From assembly GCA_949361645.1 (NCBI GenBank), contig OX442431.1:7064653-7128652 (forward strand): DNA of 64,000 nt, read 5' to 3'. This stretch comes from Spongilla lacustris (lineage: Eukaryota; Porifera; Demospongiae; Spongillida; Spongillidae). Positions 48,480 through 58,807 of this stretch are shown one piece after another; positions within the stretch are counted from its first letter, which is position 1, and each line of letters opens with the position of its first letter. The position numbers and the translations under genes are program-made. Below the pieces are notes generated by a model. That model saw only the letters and a program-made list of their open reading frames with translations, ran no database searches and had not been told where the DNA came from.

Positions 48480-48946
48480 TAACCAGGGATATTAAATACA
48501 TGATTGGAAACGGTTCCGTAATCTACGTGTACCGGAAAACCATCCGTGTTGCGCCTACATGGATTCTGAATTAGTGAGTTTGCTGTTGACTCGGACGAAT
48601 ATGACATGGATGCTGACCCCAGTGGACGGGTTTCAGGGGTGTAGTTCAAAGTTTTCAGATCTGTTGTACGGTAAGTTGTTCAGGAGATTTCGTTACTCGA
48701 AGCTTAAGCGATCCGAACGCTTTAACAGGCTTATGCATTGCTTTCAAAAGTAAAGCTTGCCTGATCCCATTAGTAAAACCTGCCTCTTAATTAGAAAGAA
48801 ACCAACTTACCAAGTGTAGCTTTTCGTTTCTGCGATTTCGCGACTCTAAGAATAGCCCTCAAGCGCAACACGGATGGAAATTAGGAATACCGTAATTCAG
48901 CCGTATATCAGCCTCGTTTCCAATCCATGTATTTAATATCCCTGGT
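48480..48946. mobile_element. Inverted-repeat element of about 470 bp
   Basis: AACCAGGGATATTAAATACA at 48481 is inverted at 48926-48946, and CATCCGTGTTGCGC near 48544 matches CGCAACACGGATGG near 48866, giving arms of about 85 bp. The interior has a short acidic frame (DSDEYDMDADPSGRV near 48596-48640) that is not recognised. Confidence 0.7.
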
Positions 48947-49521
48947 AACCACTAACCACCCTCCGTACGTACGTACTATCATATCTATGGTACTATTGTA
49001 CTGTAAGCGATAATGCTGTGAGAATCATTACGTCATGCGGGACTGGGAACGAGACAAACCGAGCGTGCACGTGGCCACCAGCTACTCATATATATCTTGT
49101 ACTAATCTTAGTACTTGAAATATGGCCTAAACGACTCTTGTACTAATCTTAGCCGGTACTTGAAATACATGTTCAGTTTAGACACCTGTTTTCTGAGGAG
49201 ATCCATCCCATTCTAGTCTCATACCTAGACCCTGCGGATGTACGTGGAAGTAGAGTGATACTACACTACCGGGTACACATGTAGGTTATGATATCTACAC
49301 CACCAGGTGAATCTATCTACAAAGCACCAGTTACATGCACGTTCTGATATCAGTACACCACCAGGTACTAACCTGTTAGTTAATAAAATTTGCAATTCCC
49401 AAAATATTATTGCAGATACAAATGTGCAGCTAACAAATTCAACCTAACTATTCAACTTATCTACATTGAAAAGTGTACATTTTTACATTCAACACCCATT
49501 GCCCATTACGAGGATGCTAAA
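48947..49521. other. Stretch between repeat element and glutathionylspermidine copy 2
   Basis: No gene seen. A nearly tandem pair of TTGTACTAATCTTAG/ACTTGAAATA words occurs at 49096-49165, and CACCAGG-containing words repeat at 49300 and 49360. The last about 130 bases resemble the 3' flank of copy 1 in composition (TTTACATTCAAC words). Confidence 0.45.
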
Positions 49522-51528
49522 TTATTCTTTTGGCAAGGGCACTGGATCACGGACGAAGCCTTTTGGAGGATTTTTCCATCCTCTCACACTTCCATCTACT
49601 TCCTGAATGAAGTATGTGCCCTTAGCTTTGTCATACTCCACAGCCAACTGACGTGCCCAGTTCTGACCACGTGGCCAGTAGGTGTCATCCACATTCTGTT
49701 CTGCTACTCTTACCCATTCATCAGACACATCCACCACAATAGCAACATGACCTGTCCAGCGAAATTCACCTCCTTCATTCCAGATCAGAACAGCACCAGG
49801 TACAGGGCGCTCAGTAGATCCATTTGGAATGTTTGTCCAAGGAACCTTTTCTTCGTCCTTCACCCTTATCGCATATGGCATGTCGAATATATCGTAGGCC
49901 ATACCAACATCACCAAATGTCACACCTGTAGCATGAATCAACCAGCGCCGGGCAAACTCCACACACTGATATCGAAATCCATAGTACACTTGGCCCACCT
50001 GATGACGATACTGTACACGCGATGTGTACACAGTTCTATCTGCAGTGTCATAGTCGCAGGAATAGGCGGGGATTCCTCCAGGTGCATATCCCATAATGGC
50101 GCCAAAGGGTGCTGGATGTCCAGCCAGGGTATCAGGTCCAGTGCCATCCACCTCTTCAACAGTCTCCATGGGCACAACCTTTTCAGGCTCTTTCTCGAGA
50201 ATGTACCTCCTGTGATGGTAAGGATTGACTATTTCATCTGTGGGAAGGGGAGTGCCTGAACCATCATCAACAACACGCACTGCTACAATATGAGATTCTA
50301 ATGAAATGATGGACGTCTTGCCTGCCCTCAGCACAGTCCCTGCATAGTGTCCAGCCACACTGAATGTATTCACCTGAACATACTCCCCATCAATCAGGGG
50401 CAATTTGCACAGTTCTTGGTACACATATTGATTATCTTTGAATCTTCCATCTGTAGATTCAACCACTTCAGGCTCAGCACTTGTAACAGGATTATGCAAT
50501 ACTATGTTTCTCCCACCTCTTCCATTCACAGGTTTTGCTACATACCCTGTTTTCTTTAGCCTGTCGGTCACCTCCCAGGAGGAGTGCAAAAGGTTTGGGT
50601 GGTCAGGAAACATATCCCACAGCACTGGAAGGATGGCCTTGTTTGCAGGGATGGCTGACCACCATGGTTCAAAAACAATCACATCCTCATGGAGGCAAAC
50701 GTCTACAACACGAACTTTGCCAGAGCGTCTAAGATGCTCTCCATTCCATTGTGAGAGCAGTGTGGTGTAGGACCACGTCTTCCAGACATATTTTACCAAC
50801 TTCTTCTCATCATCCAAGATGTGCCCATTTTCATCAAAGGTGAAGTCATCCACATTTAAAACACATTTTCCAACAAAGCCTGCCTTCTGAGCGGCATGCA
50901 TCATGTACATGGCATGGAACATTTCCTCATCGCCTGTAGCATCGTATAGAAAGTGAACAAGAGTACCTTTGGGAAGGTTGAGAAGGTGCCAAGCATTCAC
51001 AAGCCTCTCCTCACAGCCAATACCTCCATTCACACCCACACCTCCAATACCCACAGCCTTCGACCATGCATCCTGAACAAGCCCACACTCCATCAGGCAG
51101 GAAGCACTGTCAGCATTGTATTCTAAGCATTTAATGCCGTGCTCTGGTGTGATGGAAAAGTCAAAACGACCAGAGATAACTTTGTCACCAGTAAAGAAGG
51201 AAGCCAGAGCCCTGGGCCAGTACTGGGAGGGGAACCCAAAGGCAGGCCACAGTTCGGGGGTTTTACACACGTGCTCAGTTGCCTTGACAAACATTGAATG
51301 CAACTCTGTGGTAGCCTTGCACAGGGCTGCATGTGTAGATGATGGAATTTGTAGGTAGGTGGTAGTTTTCTGGTCGGGAGAGTTGACCAGATTGGAGCCA
51401 TATTGATCAAAAAACACCTTCACATAAGGCAGACTGTGGTTCATCCAGTTGTGTATATTGCTGTGATCCGGTGGAAGTGTCACACTGGCTATCACCAATG
51501 GAGCTATCTTGGCACTTTCTTTACTCAT
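49522..51528 (-). CDS. Bifunctional glutathionylspermidine synthetase/amidase, domain order reversed, copy 2
   Basis: 668 codons, intronless, ATG 51528 (MSKESAK). It aligns without a gap to the copy at 42621-44627; I count about 26 amino-acid differences, so about 96 percent identity. All catalytic positions are kept: R121, D123, E136, N138 in the synthetase, and C522, H594, E610 in the CHAP amidase. Differences are mostly conservative and include G374C, M378L, C304W, E305D and V668E (copy 1 to copy 2). Same strand, 4.9 kb apart: a tandem duplication, now separated by transposon insertions. Both copies are open over their full length, which argues for continued selection or a very recent duplication. 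Confidence 0.95.
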   Translation of the reverse strand: MSKESAKIAPLVIASVTLPPDHSNIHNWMNHSLPYVKVFFDQYGSNLVNSPDQKTTTYLQIPSSTHAALCKATTELHSMFVKATEHVCKTPELWPAFGFPSQYWPRALASFFTGDKVISGRFDFSITPEHGIKCLEYNADSASCLMECGLVQDAWSKAVGIGGVGVNGGIGCEERLVNAWHLLNLPKGTLVHFLYDATGDEEMFHAMYMMHAAQKAGFVGKCVLNVDDFTFDENGHILDDEKKLVKYVWKTWSYTTLLSQWNGEHLRRSGKVRVVDVCLHEDVIVFEPWWSAIPANKAILPVLWDMFPDHPNLLHSSWEVTDRLKKTGYVAKPVNGRGGRNIVLHNPVTSAEPEVVESTDGRFKDNQYVYQELCKLPLIDGEYVQVNTFSVAGHYAGTVLRAGKTSIISLESHIVAVRVVDDGSGTPLPTDEIVNPYHHRRYILEKEPEKVVPMETVEEVDGTGPDTLAGHPAPFGAIMGYAPGGIPAYSCDYDTADRTVYTSRVQYRHQVGQVYYGFRYQCVEFARRWLIHATGVTFGDVGMAYDIFDMPYAIRVKDEEKVPWTNIPNGSTERPVPGAVLIWNEGGEFRWTGHVAIVVDVSDEWVRVAEQNVDDTYWPRGQNWARQLAVEYDKAKGTYFIQEVDGSVRGWKNPPKGFVRDPVPLPKE

Positions 51529-52330
51529 CATACTGAAGCAACAAAGTATCCCTAGTGGAGATGAAGGGGAATGGTAAAATAAAATCTTTATCATCTGCCG
51601 GAGGCCATCGGTGTCTTAATACAATAGCTAATCGAATTGTATATCATCAGTATCGTTGTATCAAACTATATGGTGCATTGTGTTTGAACTGAGACACAGT
51701 GCACATGGACTCACCATTAGGGTGAATAGAGATTGTGTGTGTGTGTGTTAAAAAAATTTTTAACCACGTCATTAATTACTATAAAAACAGTATGATGCTT
51801 TATATACTTAAGAGCAATACATAATAAAGGTGCTATAAATATGTATGATTGTCCATTGTTCGCTCTTGTCCGCTTATTGTTTTCTAGTGCTCAGCATTAT
51901 TACAAGGTGGTAGACGCATGTGACGCCACTTGCAACTCCTCTATAAAATACCAACCCGTTGGTTGAGGTTGTTAAAAATTTTTAACAACTGACTGAAGCG
52001 GTTATTTAGCTGAAATGGAACCAGTGATTTAGCCGAAATAGAACTGATTGATGGTGAACCTGTTAACCGGAGCTCTGGTACGAGTGTTAAGCCTTTATTA
52101 CATTGCTGAAGGTTGAAAGTTCAATTAAGGACTTCTTTAGCAAAAACTAGAATATGTCAAAGCAGAATACAACGGCATAGCATGCATTTATAGAGCAAAA
52201 AATGATAAGTTTTATTGAAACCAATAGGAGTTGGGTAGAAGCCAATCTGTTCAACTTTATTGTGATGTTCAGGGCTAATAACTACAGGTAGCCAATATTC
52301 ATCACCTCATGTTCTATCACAGGAAAGAAA
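51529..52330. other. Upstream region of glutathionylspermidine copy 2
   Basis: The first about 75 bases match the upstream region of copy 1. A (GT)n run lies at 51736-51748, and the perfect palindrome GTTGTTAAAAATTTTTAACAAC at 51969-51990 echoes TTAAAAAAATTTTTAA at 51749. No exon assigned. Confidence 0.45.
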
Positions 52331-54660
52331 GTGTCGAGTCATAATGAGATTTTACAGATGATTTTCTAAATATTTGTCAGATTCTTTCTATTGTAGTTTG
52401 GAATTGTAAGATTTGCCCAGTGACTGCCTAAATCAATTGCTAAATCAACATGCGATCTTTACGATACTACCACCCATGATTTAAGCCATAATCATAAGTA
52501 AGATTCAAACCAGCAGATTCGGGTTACAATTTATAATTGATTTATCGCATGATTTAGGAATCCCTTTTGGATTCAGGTCGGATTCGAAGAAAATAAGAGC
52601 AATGTTGATTCTATAGTAAATCAGACACACAGTGACACAACGTCATGTGAAACCAGGGCTAAATTTGTACTCAATTTATAGAGGATTTAGCATGATTCAC
52701 ACAATATAAGATATTCACTATCAACTCTTGTGCCCAATTTCTAGGTGATTTAAAAAATCTATCGTAATCATAACGCAACTGACAAAAAAATTGCACTAGC
52801 TTGTTGAATTAGTGCCAGACTCATAATTACATGTAAAATTTCAAGTGGATTTGACAAATCTTCAGCAAATCATAATGCCAACTGCATATGTACAGAATCA
52901 GTGCTGGATGATTTAGCAGAACATTTGGAATCCAAGAAATCATGCCTTCAAAGCCACATTTCAAGTCCTGGATTCGTAAATGATTTGTAGGAAGATTTGT
53001 GCTTGATTTAGAATTTGAAAAATCGTGCAACGATTCAGTTTGAAATCTTTAAACAAATTTAAAAAATCTTTAGTGAAACATAATGCCAATTGTATGTGCA
53101 GAATCAGCACCGGATTCATACATGATTAATGAGAAGATAGTGCTTGATTCATAATTGGAGGAATCACACAATGAAATCACATCAAGCGGATTTGAATCAT
53201 AATTCCAAACAACAATTATCGCCTAGGTGCACGGCTGATCTCATTGAAGATCCCAATGTCTTACGGTATGAATAGAAGGACCGCCCCTTGTTTGCATGTT
53301 GCACAATCGCATCAGAGCTGAACAACCTTTTTTACGAAGGTTTGGAGACCACACTTAATACCATCCACATGCATGGATCAGTTTCGAAACACATGCCAGC
53401 ATTGAAATTGAGATCCAATGTCATTATTCATCGCCCTTTGTGGTGGGGGTGAAGGGGGCAATAAGCTGGTGATAAGACAGTACAGACTGAGACGGCAGTC
53501 CATCTGTCTTAACTGGAAAAAAGGCCTTCTGTAGTACCTTCAGCTGCTAGAAGTGATTCTGGCTCAAGAAGTAGTCATGTGTGACCCAGCTTCGAGATCA
53601 GCAGACAAGATTGAGAAGAAGCTGGCAGATATTGATACCAGCAATTGTAGGAAATGTCATTTTTTTGTATGGTACCCACTATAGACCTTGCTCAAACTTA
53701 CGGAAACAAACTATTTGGCCCAATGTACAGTACTACACTTCAAGGCGAGGACCAAAACGTTGAAGCAGGGAGATCCTGAAGAAGAAAAGGTCCAAGAGAA
53801 GCAGACTGACTTATGTGAGTACTATATTGTACAGAAGAAATCGACTAACTTATTCATGTTTATTATACAGGCATCTCAATACAGAGTAGTGAAGAATACC
53901 TTTAAAATAGTAAGGCTTCAGGATGGTGATGCCATAAACTTGTATTACTGAACTCAGAAATTCCATTCCTGTCACAGAGTTCACATCAGCTCAAGACAAG
54001 GAATGTGCAACATTTGATAAACGGATATTAACTTGTTTGGTGCTACAAGGAAGACCCTGAGTAGAAAGGGGACTGTTCCAGCTGACCCACCTACAGCAAC
54101 TGGCTGAACCAACTACACCATTAGTAACTGCTGCAGCAACAGCAAGGGATGACTGGCACCAAATGCCTATTTCTCTACATAAAAATAGTGACGAAGAATC
54201 TCATTTGTAGTTATTTATTTTGCTCAAGCCATCATCGCTAAGCAAAGTAAAGAATTTCATGGCCGGAAAAATCTGAAGGAATTGTTTTAAACTGATTTTA
54301 GCATGATTCTTGTTATTTATGATTTGTAGGTGATTTTTGTAATATTCGATCTAAAATCTTCTATGAAATCATTCATTACAAAATCTAATGAACTAGTCAG
54401 CATACAGAATACTCTGGAAAATCATCTGTGCAATCATTCAATGATTTATTGAATGATTCCACATAAAAATCTTCCTATAAATCATCCATCAAATCCTTAT
54501 AAGATTTATCCACATAAAAATCATCCAAATTATTTGCACATGATTCTCATTGATTTTCACTTAAATTAGCTTATAGATCACCAGCTGATACTTCAAATGA
54601 TTTTAAAGCAACAAATCGTCTGTAAAATCTAATTATGATTAGACGTGTTTTTTCCCTGTT
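52331..54660. repeat. AT-rich cryptic repeat field of GATTTA/AAATCAT words
   Basis: From about 52370 to 53210 and again from about 54280 to 54640, degenerate words such as GATTTAG, AAATCAT, GATTCATAAT and GATTTGT recur every 15-30 bases on both strands. The middle part (about 53220-54230) has different composition and short open stretches (53581-53763, 53688-53951) that I do not recognise. The layout resembles a DNA element with long, decayed subterminal repeat arrays, but no clean termini were found. Confidence 0.45.
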
Positions 54661-54994
54661 GAGCTATAGGACAGTGCATTTCTACATGCCTCCGTGGTTG
54701 GGGTGAGGTGGGGCTAGCACGCATGTACAGAAAACAGGTTTGCCTTACTTGTGCTAGTGCACAAAAATTCATAATAGTATGTAGGAACATTGCCTTACTG
54801 AAAAGAATATTAATCTCCTAGGAAATTTTAGATTCAATTAATTCACATTCTGGCAAATTTCCCACAGTTACATCTAACTGCATGCACTTACTCCACCGAA
54901 AATGAAAATGATTTAATTCACATACTGAAAAGGAGAAAAAAAAGAGGTTGATTGGTGGATCTATAGCTTGTTCTTGTGCATGGAAGCATGCAAC

Positions 54995-55272
54995 AAAGGA
55001 CATATTGCACTGAGGACATGTTGCACTGAGGAGATGTTGCACTGAGGACATATTGCACTGAGGACATGTTGCACTGAGGAGATAGTTGCACTGAGGACAT
55101 GTTGCACTAAGGACATGTTGCACTGAAGACATGTTGCACTAAGGACATGTTGCACTAAGGACATGTTGCACTGAGGAGATGCTGCACTGAGGACATATTG
55201 CACTAAAGACATGTTGCACTGAGGAGATGTTGCACTGAGGACATGTTGCACTAAGGGCATGTTGCACTGAGA
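54995..55272. repeat. 16-bp minisatellite TTGCACTGAGGACATG
   Basis: About 17 units with changes of A/G in CATG/GATG and one slip at 55082. Frames in it (SSVQHVLSATCPQCN type) are artefacts of the array. Confidence 0.95.
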
Positions 55273-55567
55273 TGTTGCAACTTGTCCTCTTAGGATTAGT
55301 GCAGAGCACAGTACTAATTCTCTGAGTCTTAAGTTTGTGCTATACACACGTTGTATGGAAGTCACTACACACATTGGTCCACACACACACACACACACAA
55401 ACACAAACATAAACACACAAATGCATGCCTATTTATGTGGCAGTGCAACCACATTGTTGAGCTGCAAAAGCAGCCCACAATGCCTCAGTTTAGTCTGGCG
55501 TAGCCACACCCTTGCGTATCCACATACATGTAGGGTCTGGGGAAATGCCTATAAGCGGTAATGAGCA

Positions 55568-56171
55568 ATAGACCCTTCCCTTTAACGGCGTAAGGAATGC
55601 AATTTGCTAATTTTACGTCACGTCCGGAGTTCTTCCTGCTGGTGATGTAAAGTGTCATGTGTAAAATGACTCGCAAGGTGGACAACAAGGGTGTATCTAT
55701 GTACTGTAAGAAGTAGGAGGGCAACGTTGCGTATAAGCGCACGAATTCTAAGGTTTAGCATTCGAAACACCAGACTTATACAAGTACGAGCTTGTTTATA
55801 CAAAGTACAACATTGCGTCATATAGGTCTGGGAACGAGACTAGCAAGGCTGATATCGACACAGTACATAAATGTCTTGGCAACACTGACCTATCTATTAG
55901 GCTTTGCTTTCGGCTAGCCGATTGCATTTTTATCCCGTGGCAAATTAGCCACCTTTGGAGCGCTGCCGTACTACGGATTTCTAGTGGCTCCTCGAGAGAT
56001 GCACCTGGGATGTCTGCCTCTGTGAGTACTGTTGTGACAGAGGCTTGGTCGGTCGAAAATTAAATTATCAACAACCTGGTACAGTGTTAGTATTCGCGCA
56101 CAGGATGAACTCCGGAAGTGACGCAATTAAGAATAATTGCATTCCTTACGCCGTTAAAGGAAGGGTCTATT
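55568..56171. mobile_element. MITE, family A, copy 2
   Basis: Complement of the copy at about 950-1559. Ends AATAGACCCTTCCCTTTAAC and complement with one indel. It is inserted within the left terminal repeat of the Mutator-like element: the uninterrupted right repeat shows GAGCAATTTTATTGCG at the same place. A TA target is compatible. Confidence 0.85.
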
Positions 56172-56310
56172 ATTGCGTTCTATGTCACGCCGCGTCACGT
56201 AATGAGTAATGCATCGAAATTGGGTCAAATTGGCTTGCAAATCAGCAAACAACACCCACGCGAACGTGGCAGAAGATAAGTCCGTGAGACAAAACAGACT
56301 ACATGTACTG

Positions 56311-56638
56311 CTGAACGACCACACCGTTTTAGTTTGTCGAATACCCCCGGCAAGCATGCACTATTACCCATAGCAGAGATTCTTGTCATATCTGGTGGTA
56401 AAACAGCAAATACATTCCGTCCACTAACGAACTCAACTACCACACGGAGTTACATTTTTATCAGCCCAGCTCTGTCACCCCTTCAACTACAACCATTTCT
56501 AAACTGCCTTCAACCACCATGTGTGCGGACGGAATGTATTTGCTGTTTTACCGCCGGATATGACAAGAATCTCTGCTATGGGTAATAATGGATGCTTGCC
56601 GGGGGTATTCGACTAACTGAAACGGTGTGATCGTTCAG
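56311..56638. mobile_element. Foldback element, about 330 bp
   Basis: CTGAACGACCACACCGTTTT at 56311 is inverted at about 56620-56638, and CAGCAAATACATTCCGTCC at 56405 matches its complement at about 56529. Arms are about 110 bp and the unique centre is about 105 bp. No coding. Confidence 0.85.
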
Positions 56639-56652
56639 AAATACCCCGGGAG

Positions 56653-57376
56653 CAGCGGCGGATCCAGGATTTCTGGAAGGGGGGGTCTAATAACTATATT
56701 CACAAGCGGAGGCGGGTACTGGAGGGGGCGTGGGCCCCCTCCCGTAACAGCAAGGGGGTCTGGGGGAGCGCTGTAAGCTCCCCCAGTGGGGCCTGGGGCA
56801 AAGCCCCAGCCGCTTTTTCACTTTTGCGTTCATTTAGCATGAAAATAAGCATACTTTCAAAGTGTATTCAATATTGATAGCTAGCAAGCGCAATATTCGA
56901 ATTGATTAATTATTTAATACGAGAACGTGGATAAGGATAGCGAATAGAAAACTCTACGCAAAGCCATTGTGACCGTATTCTGGTCTAAACGACACACACG
57001 TACGTCAGTTTTACCTTTAATAGTATTATATACCTACTTGATTTAGCTCTACCTGTTTCCTGAGGTAAACTATCTTCTTGATCCCTTACTTCTTGCTCGC
57101 ACCATTCCATCGCGCAGAAGTAATACTAATTAAACACTGCACGCTTGGAGGGCCTTGGCTTTAGACCCCCTCCCCCCCCCCCCCCCACATACACACACAT
57201 ACACTCACACACACTTTGGGTCGAATGCTAACTCGCTAATCAGTTCACTTCACTCGCGTTCACTAAACGCTTCGTTTTTCAACTCGTCAATCATGTAATT
57301 AATTATTCATACGTTAATTTATTCATACTGGTCGGGGTCTTTAGACCCCTTAGATCCCCCCCTGGATCTGCCACTG
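56653..57376. mobile_element. hAT-like element, CAGNGGCGGATCCAG family
   Basis: Starts CAGCGGCGGATCCAGGATTT and ends in the complement of CAGTGGCAGATCCAGGGGGG. G/C-rich subterminal blocks (GGGGGGTCTAA; GGTCTTTAGACCCC) and a CTGGGGGAGC/GCTCCCCCAG hairpin at 56760-56793. Related to 8048-8815 and 48094. No transposase. Confidence 0.7.
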
Positions 57377-57590
57377 GGTAGCCTGTTTTGTCTATCTTCT
57401 AGCTGCCATGTTCACGTGGGTGTTGTTTGCTAATTTGCAAGCCAATTTGATCCAATTTCGATGCATTCCTTATTACGTGACGCGGCGTGACGTGACGCGG
57501 CGTGACGTAACGCAATAAAATTGCTCATTAGAATAGGCATTTCCCCAGACCCTATGTGGATATATGCAAGGGTGTGGCTACGCCAGACTA

Positions 57591-58807
57591 GCCTCAGAGG
57601 TTCAATGGTTGGTGAGTTATTGTGAAGATCCCCACCACCTCCTTCTCCTCCAACCTCAGTCTGAAGAGTATAGTTATCAGGCCTAGAAGAGAAGCTGTCA
57701 CACAACAATCCAATAGTCTTGCCTTTACAGACACCAACAGTCAAAGGCTTTTCATATGGTCGTATTTATCGCCACCGGACCTTCAAAGTAACTGGTTGTA
57801 TTCCATTAAGCAAGTTAAGCTATTGGTTTAGACTCAAGCAGCAATGTAGTACTAGCATAGTTGGGCGTAGCCCGACCTTCGCGTATTGGCGGAAGGTCGG
57901 GTATCAAGCCTATACCTGGATTTGTACCCATCTGATAGTGCTGTGGGCTATTAACACCTGATAATTATGCGTGCTTGCTTGGACTAGTTAGAGCAGAGAT
58001 AGTTACTACAGTAGAAACGAGGTCACAAGGATAATCATTATTTTAATACGAAACGCCATTGCATAGTTGCCATGCCAATCCCTGCTATAGATGCACTGTA
58101 TGTGTAACGCAATAATCATACCCTGCAATACAAAGCCGTCTAAATACACGTACCTGTGAGAAGTGAGAACGCTCCGACCTCTAATTACTAGTATAGGCTC
58201 CCGTCGCCTCAAGTACCGGTAGAATGTGTCCTGGATGACCCTTTTTGGTGTCTAGCTCAAGTGCAATGGTTCTTCGTCTCACTTTCCAAACGCAAGACCG
58301 ACGGCACAATTCCTTAGCAACCAGGAATGTGCACTAGTGTATAAGTTTGCCGCGTACCCAGGCCTTTCTAAACGTCATTGCGTCTCTAAATACCTGCGAA
58401 TTTTGAGGACTCAAAATGTGGGAGGGACGTTTGGCTTTGGCATGGCCTAAAAGAGATAGAAAAACGTTTAAAAGGCTGTCTTAATATGCACGTGAAATGG
58501 CAGCGATTAAGCACCAGCAAGAATGAATACTACCACAATCCTTGCCCTTAAGCGTATCAGGTTGCAACCCGGCGATACGCTTTGTCAGAAGACGATGGCA
58601 CGAAGGACAACGATTCTGGTAGTCTTCATTCTTCATACCGAACTCGTACTTGATATTTCTCGGCGGTGCAGCCTCACTAGAAGGCAGAAAAAGCAGTTTT
58701 TGCACGAGTTTTGATATAGGGCAGCAGCGCTTTGTGTTGTATATATTTCTGAATGAGGTTTCGCATTATAGTCCCTGTATAATAATAAAAAAAAAAAGAT
58801 CGGAACA
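57591..58807. other. Non-coding stretch with one solo repeat end
   Basis: No exon assigned. A solo Mutator-like end lies at 57858-57920. Poly-A at 58788-58798 precedes the inverted repeat of the reverse transcriptase element. Confidence 0.4.
57858..57920. mobile_element. Solo end of the TAGTTGGGCG Mutator-like family
   Basis: TAGTTGGGCGTAGCCCGACC, then the stem-loop TTCGCGTATTGGCGGAA and TATCAAGCCTATACCTGG, as in the MITE at 21114. No partner end nearby. Confidence 0.8.

Larger units (their letters stand above)
55491..57590. mobile_element. Mutator-like element with several nested insertions
   Basis: Termini TAGTCTGGCGTAGCCACACC (55491) and complement (ending 57590) resemble the TAGTTGGGCGTAGCC family. 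Flanks GCCTCAGTT and GCCTCAGAG share 7 of 9 bases, a decayed 9-bp duplication. The terminal repeats are about 210 bp long and include GTCACGCCGCGTCACGTAAT; the left one is interrupted by the family A MITE at 55568-56171. Inside are a foldback (56311-56638) and a hAT-like element (56653-57376). Little of its own internal sequence remains. Confidence 0.75.
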
